Translations under genes and position numbers: made by a program
Part shown: in pieces, positions 26,219 to 34,774 of the stretch
Position numbering within the stretch: the first letter of the stretch is position 1
Layout: each line of letters starts with the position of its first letter
NCBI RefSeq assembly: GCF_004320535.1
Contig: NZ_SIHY01000003.1
Coordinates: forward strand, 186,001 to 250,000
DNA from: Arthrobacter sp. S41
Lineage (GTDB): Bacteria > Actinomycetota > Actinomycetes > Actinomycetales > Micrococcaceae
DNA: 64,000 nt
Reading direction: 5' to 3'
The notes under the pieces: model-generated
What the model saw: only the letters and a program-made list of their open reading frames with translations
Database searches by the model: none
Told to the model about the DNA's origin: nothing

Positions 26219-26302
26219 CCATCGGTCCTGGCTGTAGCACCGCTCCCTTACGGGTGGTTGCTGCGACGTCGTTGAGCCAGATCTCTCAGTCGCTCTGGAT
26301 GG
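26219..26302 (-). promoter_or_regulatory. SAM riboswitch (S-box) upstream of metN
   Basis: On the minus strand P1 (CCATC...GATGG) encloses the S-box core: AGAGC, then CTGAGAGATCTGGCTC, GCAGCAACC and GGTGCTAC, in the correct order and spacing. Near-copies occur at 32391-32476, 32750-32846 and 47284-47371, all before sulfur genes. High SAM should turn metNIQ off. About 90 leader bases separate it from metN and include other short hairpins, for example around GTCTGTTTAAAGAC. Confidence 0.88.
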
Positions 26303-26535
26303 TGTGTGTTCGGTTGTACGGTCCGAACGATTTAAGTCTGTCTTCCATGGCCATGACCGAACAATAATTACGTAAACGGAAGTCATGAAGTCACCAAAAC
26401 TTACTCACAACGTCAAAAAATTGCTTTGGTCTGCGTAGCAATTCTTCACTTTCCTCAAAGGTTTCGAATCAAGACGACGACCCTTGACGTATTGATTCCC
26501 CTTTTGGTTTCATGCGCACGACTGACCGTCGGGAA

Positions 26536-26564
26536 TTGAACCGCGAGGGACGTGGTTGTATTAG
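26536..26564 (+). promoter_or_regulatory. Promoter of the NmrA-type gene
   Basis: TTGAAC and TATTAG are separated by exactly 17 bases and end 25 bases before the ATG at 26589. The rest of the 458-base divergent gap holds the metN riboswitch leader and AT-rich sequence with no other gene. Confidence 0.5.
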
Positions 26565-26588
26565 TTTGCAGACCAACGAGAGGACAAC

Positions 26589-27452
26589 ATGAAGATTGCA
26601 ATTGCAGGAGCCACCGGACAGCTGGGCCAACTGGTTATCAACGCACTATTAGAGCGCGGTGCAGATCCTGCACAACTGGTTGCCCTTGGACGTTCTGAAG
26701 AAAAACTCGCTCCTCTGGCGGGCAAGGGTCTGGAGACCCGCGCCGCTGACTACAACGTCGAGGCAAGCCTGGTGTCAGCTCTCGAAGGCGTAGACAAGTT
26801 GCTTCTGATTTCAGGTAGCGAAGTTGGCCAGCGCATCACCCAGCATGAGAACGTCATCAACGCTGCCCAGCGCGTGAACGTATCGCTGATTGCTTATACC
26901 TCTATTGCCAATGCCCTGACCGGCAACATGAAACTGGCGCAAGAGCATGTGGCTACCGAACAGTTACTGGCGGGCTCCGGCATTGAATACGTCTTGCTAC
27001 GCAACGGTTGGTACACCGAAAACTACACCGATCAGCTCCTGGGCTACCTCAACAGCGGCGTAGTTCTCGGCGCCGCAGGTAACGGCAGGATCAGCGCCGC
27101 CCCACGTGCCGACTACGCAGAAGCAGCCGCAGCGGTATTGCTCTCCGAAGAAAATGAGTCCGGCAAGATCTACGAACTTGGTGGCGACAAGGCCTTCACC
27201 CTGAGTCAGCTGGCCGGTGCCGTGGGCGCCGCCGCCGGCCAAGAGGTCAATTACCAGGAAGTTGAACCAGAGAAGCTCGTTGCGATCTACACCGAATCCG
27301 GCGTGCCAGCACAGTTTGCAGACATCCTGGTTGATACCGACGTGCAGGTTCGTGACGGTGCCCTGGAAGTGAACTCGGCAGATCTTTCCCAGCTCATTGG
27401 CCGTCCAACCGCATCGTTGGGTAAGACCATCAAGGAAGCTCTGGCTCAGTAA
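26589..27452 (+). CDS. NmrA/QOR2-like NAD(P)H-binding oxidoreductase
   Basis: Atypical short-chain dehydrogenase (287 aa) with KIAIAGATGQLGQLVINALL at the dinucleotide site and LLRNGWYTENYTDQLLGYL, features of the QorB/QOR2 quinone oxidoreductase branch. GAGAGGAC precedes the ATG. Members reduce quinones with NADPH or act as redox sensors. It stands alone between metNIQ and the gamma-glutamyltransferase, with its own promoter and terminator. Confidence 0.85.
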   Translation: MKIAIAGATGQLGQLVINALLERGADPAQLVALGRSEEKLAPLAGKGLETRAADYNVEASLVSALEGVDKLLLISGSEVGQRITQHENVINAAQRVNVSLIAYTSIANALTGNMKLAQEHVATEQLLAGSGIEYVLLRNGWYTENYTDQLLGYLNSGVVLGAAGNGRISAAPRADYAEAAAAVLLSEENESGKIYELGGDKAFTLSQLAGAVGAAAGQEVNYQEVEPEKLVAIYTESGVPAQFADILVDTDVQVRDGALEVNSADLSQLIGRPTASLGKTIKEALAQ

Positions 27453-27477
27453 ACTAACCAGCTGCACCAACGCTGAA

Positions 27478-27521
27478 GTGGGCAGTGATCCTCGACTGAC
27501 TAGTCGGGGATCACTGCCCAC
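27478..27521 (+). terminator. Terminator of the NmrA-type gene
   Basis: GTGGGCAGTGATCC pairs with GGATCACTGCCCAC around a loop of about 16 bases that holds a small CGACT/AGTCG stem. It lies 25 bases after the stop. Confidence 0.7.
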
Positions 27522-27671
27522 AGTTCTAACGTCATAACTATAAATATTGTGATCACTTGCGCGGAATTACAACGCTTCTAAAAAGATGGCTCGTGTCACA
27601 CCCCTAGCGCTTCGAGCACTTCCCGTAAATTGACGCATACTTCATCCCCACCTCTTTCAGGAGATCAGAGT

Positions 27672-29495
27672 ATGCAACGATCAAGTTTGCGCGCTTTGGC
27701 TGGCGCAACGATTCTTTCTTTGGGACTAGGAGCTTTCACAGTCCTCCCGGCGAGCGCTGACCCAAGGCACACAGAAAAGACCCCGACTGCTACCGGTACC
27801 GGAGGCGCAGTAGCTTCCGTGGATCCAGAAGCTTCGGCAGCAGGACTCGAAGTATTGCGTAAGGGTGGCAACGCTGTTGATGCCGCGGTGGCTACCGCTG
27901 CAGCCCTTGGTGTCACCGAACCCTACAGCGCTGGCATTGGCGGCGGCGGCTACTTCATGTACTACGACGCGTCCACGGGCAAGGTCAGCACCATCGATGG
28001 GCGTGAAACCGCGCCGGCAGCAATACCGCATGATGCCTTCATCGATCCGGCTACCTCAAAGCCCTATAACTTCACCCCCGAACTGGTCACCAGCGGTGTA
28101 GCAGTAGGCGTTCCTGGCACCGTGGCCACCTGGCAACGGGCGCTAGATAACTGGGGTTCACAAAGCCTCAAGCAGGTTCTCAAACCGGCAACTCAGGTCG
28201 CCTCGCGAGGCTTTGTGGTGGACAAGACCTTCCATGAACAAACTCAAGATAACAAGGAACGCTTTGCTGCTTTCAGCTCAACCAGCGATCTCTTCTTGCC
28301 TGAGGGTGATGCCCCAAAGGTAGGCACCATTTTCAAGAATCCAGAGCTGGCCGACACGTACCGGCTGTTGGCAGCCAAGGGTCCAAAAGCTTTCTACCAA
28401 GGTGATCTTGCTTCAGAGATTTCCCAGACCGTGCAGGCTCCACCCAAGGTGGAAGATACCAAACTGCCAGTACCCGCTGGCTACGTGAGCACCGAAGATC
28501 TTGCCAACTTCAAGGTCGCGGAGCAGGAGCCCACCACGGTGAAATACCGTGGACTAGATGTTTATGGCATGGCCCCATCCTCTAGCGGTGGAACCACCAT
28601 TGGTGAATCACTGAATATTCTGAGCAATTTTAACCTTGCATCAATGGAACCAGCCGACGCGTTGCACCACTACTTTGAGGCCACCGCGTTGGCTTACGCT
28701 GACCGTGGTAAGTATGTGGGAGATCCTGCCTTTGTCGATGTTCCCACCCAAACCTTGACCAGTAAGCTCTTTGGTGCCGACCGTGCGTGCGAAATCGATC
28801 CAGCTAAGGCCGCCACTAAGCCGGTGGCTCCGGGTGATGTCGCAAACTTTGATGGTCAGTGCCCAGCAAGTACTGCTGAGCCAGCTAAGGAGCAAGACAC
28901 CGAGAACATCTCCACCACCCACCTGTCGGTGGTTGACCGTTGGGGTAATGCGGTCGCGTACACGCTGACCATTGAACAGACCGGTGGTTCGGGCATGGTA
29001 GTTCCAGGCCGTGGGTTCTTGCTGAACAATGAGCTCACCGACTTCTCCACCGTTTATGATCCGCAAGATCCAAACCGTCTTGAACCAGGTAAGCGTCCGC
29101 GCTCTTCGATGGCGCCAACGATTGTTTTGCAAGACGGCAAGCCAGTTATGGCCATCGGTTCCCCTGGTGGTTCCACCATCATCACCACGGTGTTGCAGAC
29201 CCTGCTCAACCGCTACGATCTGGGCATGAGCATCAGTGAGGCGATTGCTGCACCTCGTGCTTCGCAACGCAATACTGCCGCGGTCACCGCGGAACCTGAG
29301 TTCATCTCCAAATACGGTTCAGCGATGGAAGCCTTCGGTCATAAGCTCACTCCTGCCGGAGATTCCTTCACCCCGCAGGCAGAAATTGGTGCGGTGGAAG
29401 CCGTAGAAATCAATGCTGACGGAACGCTGACGGCGGCAGCCGAACCAGTGCGCCGTGGCGGAGGTTCTGCCCTGGTGCTTGACCCAACCAAGTAA
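27672..29495 (+). CDS. ggt: Secreted gamma-glutamyltransferase / glutathione hydrolase
   Basis: A 607-residue Ntn hydrolase precursor. The ATG at 27672 follows CAGGAG by eight bases and opens a Sec signal peptide ending near PASADP. The proenzyme should cleave itself before Thr415 (STTHLSVVD); GNAVAYTLTIEQTGGSGM and FLLNNELTDFS follow, and RPRSSMAPTIVLQDG, then GSPGGSTIITTV, close the glutamate site. It removes gamma-glutamyl groups from glutathione and conjugates outside the cell. Set among sulfur-scavenging genes, it could free Cys-Gly as a sulfur source. No riboswitch precedes it. Confidence 0.93.
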   Translation: MQRSSLRALAGATILSLGLGAFTVLPASADPRHTEKTPTATGTGGAVASVDPEASAAGLEVLRKGGNAVDAAVATAAALGVTEPYSAGIGGGGYFMYYDASTGKVSTIDGRETAPAAIPHDAFIDPATSKPYNFTPELVTSGVAVGVPGTVATWQRALDNWGSQSLKQVLKPATQVASRGFVVDKTFHEQTQDNKERFAAFSSTSDLFLPEGDAPKVGTIFKNPELADTYRLLAAKGPKAFYQGDLASEISQTVQAPPKVEDTKLPVPAGYVSTEDLANFKVAEQEPTTVKYRGLDVYGMAPSSSGGTTIGESLNILSNFNLASMEPADALHHYFEATALAYADRGKYVGDPAFVDVPTQTLTSKLFGADRACEIDPAKAATKPVAPGDVANFDGQCPASTAEPAKEQDTENISTTHLSVVDRWGNAVAYTLTIEQTGGSGMVVPGRGFLLNNELTDFSTVYDPQDPNRLEPGKRPRSSMAPTIVLQDGKPVMAIGSPGGSTIITTVLQTLLNRYDLGMSISEAIAAPRASQRNTAAVTAEPEFISKYGSAMEAFGHKLTPAGDSFTPQAEIGAVEAVEINADGTLTAAAEPVRRGGGSALVLDPTK

Positions 29496-29507
29496 GTTTC
29501 TAACGCA

Positions 29508-29555
29508 AAAGCGTGGAGGCGTTGTTCACTTGAGTGAACAACGCCTCCACGCTTT
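29508..29555. terminator. Bidirectional terminator between ggt and DszA-like gene
   Basis: A perfect 22-base stem beginning AAAGCGTGGAGGCG closes a TTGA loop between convergent genes. A and T runs flank both sides, so it can end transcription in both directions. Confidence 0.88.
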
Positions 29556-29579
29556 GTAGCTAGCTAGGCCTTAGGAACT

Positions 29580-30980
29580 TTAGCTCTTGGCAGCCAAGCG
29601 ATTGCTGATCTTGTACTTTGCAGCGCGGTGAGTTTCCTTCACGCGGTCCCCGGTACCGAAGAGCTTGTTGCGCAGCGAACCGTCGGCGTACTCACTCTTG
29701 TAGGCACCACGAGCCTGTAGCTCAGGAACTACGTACTCAACAACATCTTCGAAGGTTGCCGGGGTCACGGCGTAGGCGAGGTTAAAACCATCAACGTCGG
29801 TGTAGTCCACCCAATCAATGAGTTTGTCTGCAACCTCTGGGCCCGAGCCAACGGTGATTGGACCGAAGCCGCCAACACCAACCCATTCAGCAAGCTGACG
29901 GATGGTCCATGGGTTGCCGTCATCGCCGCTGGCCTTCTGGAAGGTCTCCACCGAGGACTGGATGGCGTTGGACTTCACGTTGGAACCCAGTGGCTCATCG
30001 GGATCCAACTCGGAGAGGTCAACACCCATCCAACCGGAGATCAGTACCTGTGCACCTTCGACGTCCGCGTAGGACTTGTAGTCTTCGTACTTGGCCTGAG
30101 CCTTTTCAGAGGTCTCATCGGTGATGATGGTCTGCATGGCGAAAATCTTCACATCGTAACGGTCGCGGCCAGCAGCCTCAACAGCGTCACGAATCTTGGT
30201 GACCGTAGCCTTGAGGATTTCGCGGGTAGGGCTGGTAACAAATACTGCTTCAGCGTTCTGTGAGGCGAACTTGATGCCACGTGAAGAAGCGCCGGCCTGG
30301 TAGATCACCGGGGTGCGCTGGGTGGACGGCTCAGTGATAGCAATACCGGGCACCTTAAAGTACTTGCCCTCGTGCTCAATATTGTGCACCTTTTCCGGGT
30401 CCGTGTAGATCCCGGTTTCCTTGTTGTTCTGAACCGCGTCATCTTCCCACGAGCCTTCAAGCAACTTGTAGACCACTTCGAGGTATTCGTCGGCGTGGTC
30501 ATAACGCTCGTCGTGTTCCATCTGGTCTTCTTGGCCCATATTGCGGGCGGCCGAAGGCAAGTAACCGGTGACCACGTTCCAACCCACACGACCATCGGTG
30601 AGGTGATCCAAGGTAGCCAGACGACGGGCAAAAGCATATGGGTGCTCATAGGCGGTTCCGGCGGTGACGCCGAAGCCCAAGTTTTCAGTTACTGCAGCCA
30701 TGGCCGAGACCAGCATCATCGGGTCATTAACCGGTGCCTGTGCGCCCGAGCGCAGTGGGGATTCGTTGGTGCCGTTAAAGACATCGTAGGTACCTAGTAC
30801 GTCGGCAATAAACAGGCCGTCGAACTTACCCTTTTCTAGCACCTTCGCTAGGTGGGTCCAGTAGCCGATGGTGTTGTACGTTGAGGCTTTGTCATCTGGG
30901 TGACGCCACAGACCTGGCGACTGGTGCACCACGCAGTTCATGTCGAATGCGTTGAAGAGAATTTCGCGCTTCGTGCTCAT
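29580..30980 (-). CDS. DszA/NtaA/SnaA-family FMNH2-dependent monooxygenase (copy 2)
   Basis: A 466-residue luciferase-like monooxygenase, parallel in design to the protein at 20942: HQSPGLWRHPDD, TLDHLTDGRVGWNVVTGYL, YLEVVYKLLEGSWEDDA, QAGASSRGIKFASQNAEAVF, DGFNLAYAVTPA. Wording differs enough from copy 1 to suggest different substrates. AAGGAGAAC lies before the ATG. It follows the DszC-like copy 2 by 51 bases and shares its SAM riboswitch, so it is very likely a sulfur-compound oxygenase. A flavin reductase must be supplied from elsewhere. Confidence 0.87.
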   Translation of the reverse strand: MSTKREILFNAFDMNCVVHQSPGLWRHPDDKASTYNTIGYWTHLAKVLEKGKFDGLFIADVLGTYDVFNGTNESPLRSGAQAPVNDPMMLVSAMAAVTENLGFGVTAGTAYEHPYAFARRLATLDHLTDGRVGWNVVTGYLPSAARNMGQEDQMEHDERYDHADEYLEVVYKLLEGSWEDDAVQNNKETGIYTDPEKVHNIEHEGKYFKVPGIAITEPSTQRTPVIYQAGASSRGIKFASQNAEAVFVTSPTREILKATVTKIRDAVEAAGRDRYDVKIFAMQTIITDETSEKAQAKYEDYKSYADVEGAQVLISGWMGVDLSELDPDEPLGSNVKSNAIQSSVETFQKASGDDGNPWTIRQLAEWVGVGGFGPITVGSGPEVADKLIDWVDYTDVDGFNLAYAVTPATFEDVVEYVVPELQARGAYKSEYADGSLRNKLFGTGDRVKETHRAAKYKISNRLAAKS

Positions 30981-31031
30981 AGGTGTTCTCCTTGCCGTGA
31001 ATCTGTATTGGTGAAATTAGAAATTAGGCGC

Positions 31032-32372
31032 TTAGGCGCCGTAGTTTTGGTTGTTGCTGTCTTCGCCGGTGACCAAGAGACGTTGAGGCTGAACCGCATT
31101 GATTTCGTAGTCCCCCACGATGCGCGCCTTGTACATGGCCGGGTTGTGGGTGGCGATGGTTCGTGCGTTACGCCAGTGCCGATCTAGGTTGCACACAATG
31201 CTGGTTGATGAGGCCCCTAAACCGTCAAAGAGTTTGCTGGTTGCTCCGAGCACCAACGGTTGCACGATGGTCTGGGCGCGGTTAGCCGATAGTTCACAGA
31301 CCGCGTAGCGTTCCTCGTCGTTCAGTCCTGGGTCTACCAGTGCTGCTTCAACTTCTAGTACTGCGCCAATCACTACCGAGTCGACGGCGAAGGACTCTGC
31401 TGAGACTTCGCCGACCAGCTGAAGTACCTGTGGTTCGCGGTAGGCCGGAACGCCGGTGCCGGTGGTGAAGATGCGGGTACGGTTCTGGACCGACTGGCGC
31501 AGATCGTTCAGCGCGGCGCGGGCAATACCTGCTTGCACTGCGGTGAGGACCAGCTGGTAGATCGCAGCTTCGGAGTCGTTAGTTGCCTGTGGGATAAAAC
31601 AGTCCACGGGCACCTGATGGAACTCGGTGGTGCCGGTACCGGTCAGCCCCTGACCAAACCCATCCCAATCGTCAAGGATTTTTACGCCACTGCGTTGGGT
31701 GGAAACGACGGCAATCTGCCGGCCAGCCTTTTCTGGATGGGCCACTGCCACTGCGGTCCAGTCGGCAAAGATGGTGCCGGTGCAGTAATACTTTTCACCG
31801 TCAACTAGCCAGCGGCCCTCAGACTCGGTGACCTTGGTGTTCAGCGTACCTAGTGCGTTGCCGCCACGTTCGGTGTACGCATTGCCGACAATCTGACCGG
31901 CAGCAATACGGGTAACCCACTTGTTGCGCAGCTCTTGATCTTCAAGAATCAGAATGCTCTCCACAAAGGCGATGTGTGCTCGCCAGAGCTGGCCAACATG
32001 GGAATCAGCCTCGGAAAGTTCAATCAGCAGGCGGAACACGTCAACCAGACGTGCGCCGTAGCCGCCCTCAGAAACTGGAATGCGCAGCGCACCAAAGCGG
32101 TCGCGGTTCAGCAGGCCCACCTGTTCAAAGGGAAGCACGCGGTTGCGATCGCGGTCCCTTGCGGTAGACGCGATCTGCGCGAATACCGGACGGAAAATTT
32201 CAGCCAAACGGTCATACTGTTCATCCGCGCCCGGACCGGGTGTGACTTTGAGTAGTTGCCGGGTAGGCAGTTGCTCTTCGAAGTCATCTAGTCCCATGGC
32301 GCTAGCCTGCGAAGGATCGCTGAGCTGGTTGAAGTCCAAACCGGAAGAGTTCGGCGACTCGCCAAATGACAT
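31032..32372 (-). CDS. DszC/SfnB-like acyl-CoA-dehydrogenase-fold monooxygenase (copy 2)
   Basis: Homologue of the gene at 22363 (446 aa here): FGALRIPVSEGGYGARLVDV, VGNAYTERGGNALGTLNTKV, WLVDGEKYYCTGTIFADWTA, HWRNARTIATHNPAMYKAR. The ATG at 32372 is preceded by GAGGAC. The first 50 or so residues before the fold are extra relative to copy 1. It is directly downstream of an S-box aptamer (32391-32476). Expected role: FMNH2-dependent oxygenation of an organosulfur compound when SAM is low. Confidence 0.87.
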   Translation of the reverse strand: MSFGESPNSSGLDFNQLSDPSQASAMGLDDFEEQLPTRQLLKVTPGPGADEQYDRLAEIFRPVFAQIASTARDRDRNRVLPFEQVGLLNRDRFGALRIPVSEGGYGARLVDVFRLLIELSEADSHVGQLWRAHIAFVESILILEDQELRNKWVTRIAAGQIVGNAYTERGGNALGTLNTKVTESEGRWLVDGEKYYCTGTIFADWTAVAVAHPEKAGRQIAVVSTQRSGVKILDDWDGFGQGLTGTGTTEFHQVPVDCFIPQATNDSEAAIYQLVLTAVQAGIARAALNDLRQSVQNRTRIFTTGTGVPAYREPQVLQLVGEVSAESFAVDSVVIGAVLEVEAALVDPGLNDEERYAVCELSANRAQTIVQPLVLGATSKLFDGLGASSTSIVCNLDRHWRNARTIATHNPAMYKARIVGDYEINAVQPQRLLVTGEDSNNQNYGA

Positions 32373-32390
32373 TGAAGTCCTCAATTCTTT

Positions 32391-32476
32391 CCATCGGTCC
32401 TGGCGGTAGCACCGTCCCGCGATTCGGGTGGTTGCTGCGGCGTCGTCGAGCCAGATCTCTCAGCCGCTCTGGATGG
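32391..32476 (-). promoter_or_regulatory. SAM riboswitch (S-box) upstream of the DszC/DszA copy 2 pair
   Basis: Minus-strand aptamer with P1 CCATC...GATGG, AGAGCGGCTGAGAGATCTGG, GCAGCAACC and GGTGCTACCGCC. It ends only 18 bases before the ATG at 32372. Here the Shine-Dalgarno GAGGAC is outside P1 and I find no obvious anti-ribosome-site sequence in the aptamer, so the switching mechanism is not evident. Confidence 0.88.
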
Positions 32477-32709
32477 GTTGTCATTCATTTGTAGCCGTAA
32501 CAAAGCAATCATTCCAAGCCACGAAGTCACATTTCATTGTTCAGACCAGGTGGCTTGACAGTTGCGTTGCACAGTCAATGACGCGTCATATCGAAGATGA
32601 CTTGGCAAGAATCCCCAACTATCGATTAAACAGCCTTCTAATGAAATAAATAACGAAATAACCCGCGCATGTGACGTAGTTATCGAAGATTTTTCATGTT
32701 ACGCAAGAT

Positions 32710-32739
32710 TTGCTTTCAAATCGTTCGAAAGCCTGTAAT
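32710..32739 (+). promoter_or_regulatory. Promoter of the ssu operon
   Basis: TTGCTT and TGTAAT are 18 bases apart. Transcription would begin around 32746, just before the aptamer at 32750. The AAATCGTTCG sequence inside the spacer recurs at the same distance before the metN aptamer. Confidence 0.45.
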
Positions 32740-32749
32740 GGACACGTAA

Positions 32750-32846
32750 CCATCCCGAGCGGCCGAGAGATCTGGCTCAGTGACGCCGCAGCAACCACCT
32801 ATGGATGACACACTCCATAGGCCGGTGCTACCGCCAGGACCGATGG
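32750..32846 (+). promoter_or_regulatory. SAM riboswitch (S-box) upstream of ssuB with ribosome site in P1
   Basis: P1 pairs CCATC (32750-32754) with GATGG (32842-32846). Between lie CCGAGAGATCTGGCTC, GCAGCAACC, a strong hairpin arm CCTATGG...CCATAGG and GGTGCTACCGCC. The GG of GATGG is the first half of GGAG (32845-32848), the only ribosome site for the ATG at 32855. Forming P1 with SAM bound should therefore block translation directly. Confidence 0.9.
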
Positions 32847-32854
32847 AGATGATC

Positions 32855-33664
32855 ATGGCTCTTAGCCTTGCACTGCCTCAAGCGCACACCTCGACCGCTT
32901 TAGACGTGGAATTCAGCAATGTTTCGCGCACCTTCACCACCAAAAGTGAAAGCCGCGCGGTCCTCAGCGATATCAACTTGCAGATCCCCGCGGGCCAAGT
33001 TGTTGCGATCCTTGGTGCTAGCGGCTGCGGCAAGTCCACACTGCTTCGCGCGGTCTCCGGGTTGGACCAACCATCCACCGGATCCATCCGTACCGGAAAA
33101 CGCAACGTAGATGGCATCAACGAACTATGTGCGGTCGCATTTCAGGAACCACGACTACTACCGTGGCGATCGGTCCGAGAAAATATCGCTTTGGGCCTCG
33201 CGCCAGGTACCAGCAAGGCCGACGGTGCTGAACTGATTGATGAATTAATCGAGCTGACCGGGCTCAGCCACGCGACAGATCTTCGCCCGCGCGAAATTTC
33301 AGGTGGTATGGCTCAGCGCGTCTCGCTGGCTCGTGCCTTGGCACGGCGCCCTGGAGTGCTGCTACTTGATGAACCCTTCGGCGCACTGGACGCTTTGACG
33401 CGGCTGAAAATGCAAGATCTATTGCTCTCCATCCATGCTTCCTTCCCCACCACAATTCTTATGGTCACCCACGACGTGGACGAGGCGTTGACCTTGGCTG
33501 ACCGAGTCATCGTCCTGGGACGTGAGGGTCAAGATACCGCGGCCACCGTCATTAAAGAACTCTCAATGAGCGCTTCTCATCCTCGCAAACACAACGAAGA
33601 TCAGTTCATCGCTCACCGCGCAGGATTGCTTCGACTTCTTGGTGTGGACCCGACTAACCATTGA
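32855..33664 (+). CDS. ssuB: Sulfonate/taurine-type ABC transporter ATPase (SsuB-like)
   Basis: ABC ATPase with Walker A GASGCGKS, signature ISGGMAQRVSLARALA, Walker B VLLLDEPFGALDAL and switch His in VTHDVDEALTLADR, the SsuB/TauB pattern. The frame is open from 32780, but those codons lie inside the riboswitch; ATG 32855 has GGAG six bases upstream, so the protein is 269 residues. It powers SsuC and SsuA. Order ATPase, binding protein, permease, then an acyl-CoA synthetase, all on one strand with short gaps. Confidence 0.9.
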   Translation: MALSLALPQAHTSTALDVEFSNVSRTFTTKSESRAVLSDINLQIPAGQVVAILGASGCGKSTLLRAVSGLDQPSTGSIRTGKRNVDGINELCAVAFQEPRLLPWRSVRENIALGLAPGTSKADGAELIDELIELTGLSHATDLRPREISGGMAQRVSLARALARRPGVLLLDEPFGALDALTRLKMQDLLLSIHASFPTTILMVTHDVDEALTLADRVIVLGREGQDTAATVIKELSMSASHPRKHNEDQFIAHRAGLLRLLGVDPTNH

Positions 33665-33745
33665 CGTTTAACACCGATTCCCCCTGATCTACTCCATCAG
33701 CGACATAGCTGTCGCTTACCCGCACGCACAATTTAGAGGATTATT

Positions 33746-34768
33746 ATGCTTTCGCACCGCTTCACTCGACGTACCGCACTTGCCACCGCAGCACTGTTGA
33801 TCGGGGCTACTGCCCTGACCGGTTGCGCCGGAGAAAACGCTACGGCCTCAGGATCAGATAAGACCCTGTCCATTGACTTCGCCACCTACAACCCGCTGAG
33901 CCTGGTCATCAAAGAAAAAGGTTGGCTCGACGACGCCGCTAAGGATCAAGGCGTCAAGGTGGAATGGGTTCAGTCCGCTGGCTCTAACAAGGCCAATGAA
34001 GCATTACGTGCTGACGCAGTGAATGTTGGCTCCACCGCAGGATCCGCCGCTTTGTTAGCCCGGTCCAACGGTTCACCGATCAAGACTATCGACCTGTATT
34101 CGCAGCCAGAATGGGCCGCTCTGGTGGTTGCTAAGGACTCCAAGATCAAATCGGTGAAAGACCTCAAGGGCAAAACTGTGGCCGCCACCAAAGGCACCGA
34201 TCCTTACTTCTTCCTGCTTCAAGCACTAGAGCAGGCAGGTCTGAGCGAAAAGGACATCACCGTACAGAATCTGCAACACGCGGACGGTCGTACCGCGTTG
34301 GTCAACGGTTCGGTTGACGCTTGGAGCGGACTAGATCCCATCATGGCCGCAGCCGAACAAGACGGTGCGAAGCTGCTGTATCGCAACCTAGATTTCAACA
34401 CCTACGGTGCACTTAATGCTCGCGAAGACTTCATCAAGCAGAGCCCCGAACTAGCCCAGCTGGTCGTTGACTCCTACGAGAAAGCACGCGAATGGTCGGG
34501 CAAGCATCCAGAAGAGACCGCCAAGATCTTGGCTGATGTTGCCGGTCTAGATCCTAAGGTTGCCACCACTGTCATCGAAGAACGTTCCAACTTGGACGTA
34601 TCGGCCGTTCCCGGAACCGAGTACACCAAAGTCTTGAAGACTATCGCGCCCACCTTGGTCGCCAGCGGCGATGTCTCCAAGCAGGAATCCGTAGACGAGG
34701 CCCTAGCAACTTTGGTTGATGACCAATTTGCTACCAAAGCTGACCCAACCAAAATTTCCGGAGAGTAG
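33746..34768 (+). CDS. ssuA: Sulfonate-type ABC transporter substrate-binding lipoprotein (SsuA-like)
   Basis: A 340-residue binding lipoprotein: Arg-rich signal peptide and lipobox ALTGC. LSIDFATYNPLSLVIKEKGW, VNVGSTAGSAALLARSNGSP and VAATKGTDPYFFLLQALEQA are typical of SsuA/TauA proteins that bind alkyl sulfonates. GAGG lies before the ATG. The exact ligand (alkanesulfonate, taurine, another sulfonate) cannot be read. Confidence 0.88.
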   Translation: MLSHRFTRRTALATAALLIGATALTGCAGENATASGSDKTLSIDFATYNPLSLVIKEKGWLDDAAKDQGVKVEWVQSAGSNKANEALRADAVNVGSTAGSAALLARSNGSPIKTIDLYSQPEWAALVVAKDSKIKSVKDLKGKTVAATKGTDPYFFLLQALEQAGLSEKDITVQNLQHADGRTALVNGSVDAWSGLDPIMAAAEQDGAKLLYRNLDFNTYGALNAREDFIKQSPELAQLVVDSYEKAREWSGKHPEETAKILADVAGLDPKVATTVIEERSNLDVSAVPGTEYTKVLKTIAPTLVASGDVSKQESVDEALATLVDDQFATKADPTKISGE

Positions 34769-34774
34769 TCAGCA

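Noticed and set aside
26165-26386. 73-codon minus-strand ORF upstream of metN
   Set aside because: It crosses the S-box aptamer; sequence constraint there is explained by RNA structure.
32302-32484. 60-codon minus-strand ORF at the DszC copy 2 leader
   Set aside because: It is the aptamer and leader read as codons; no ribosome site.
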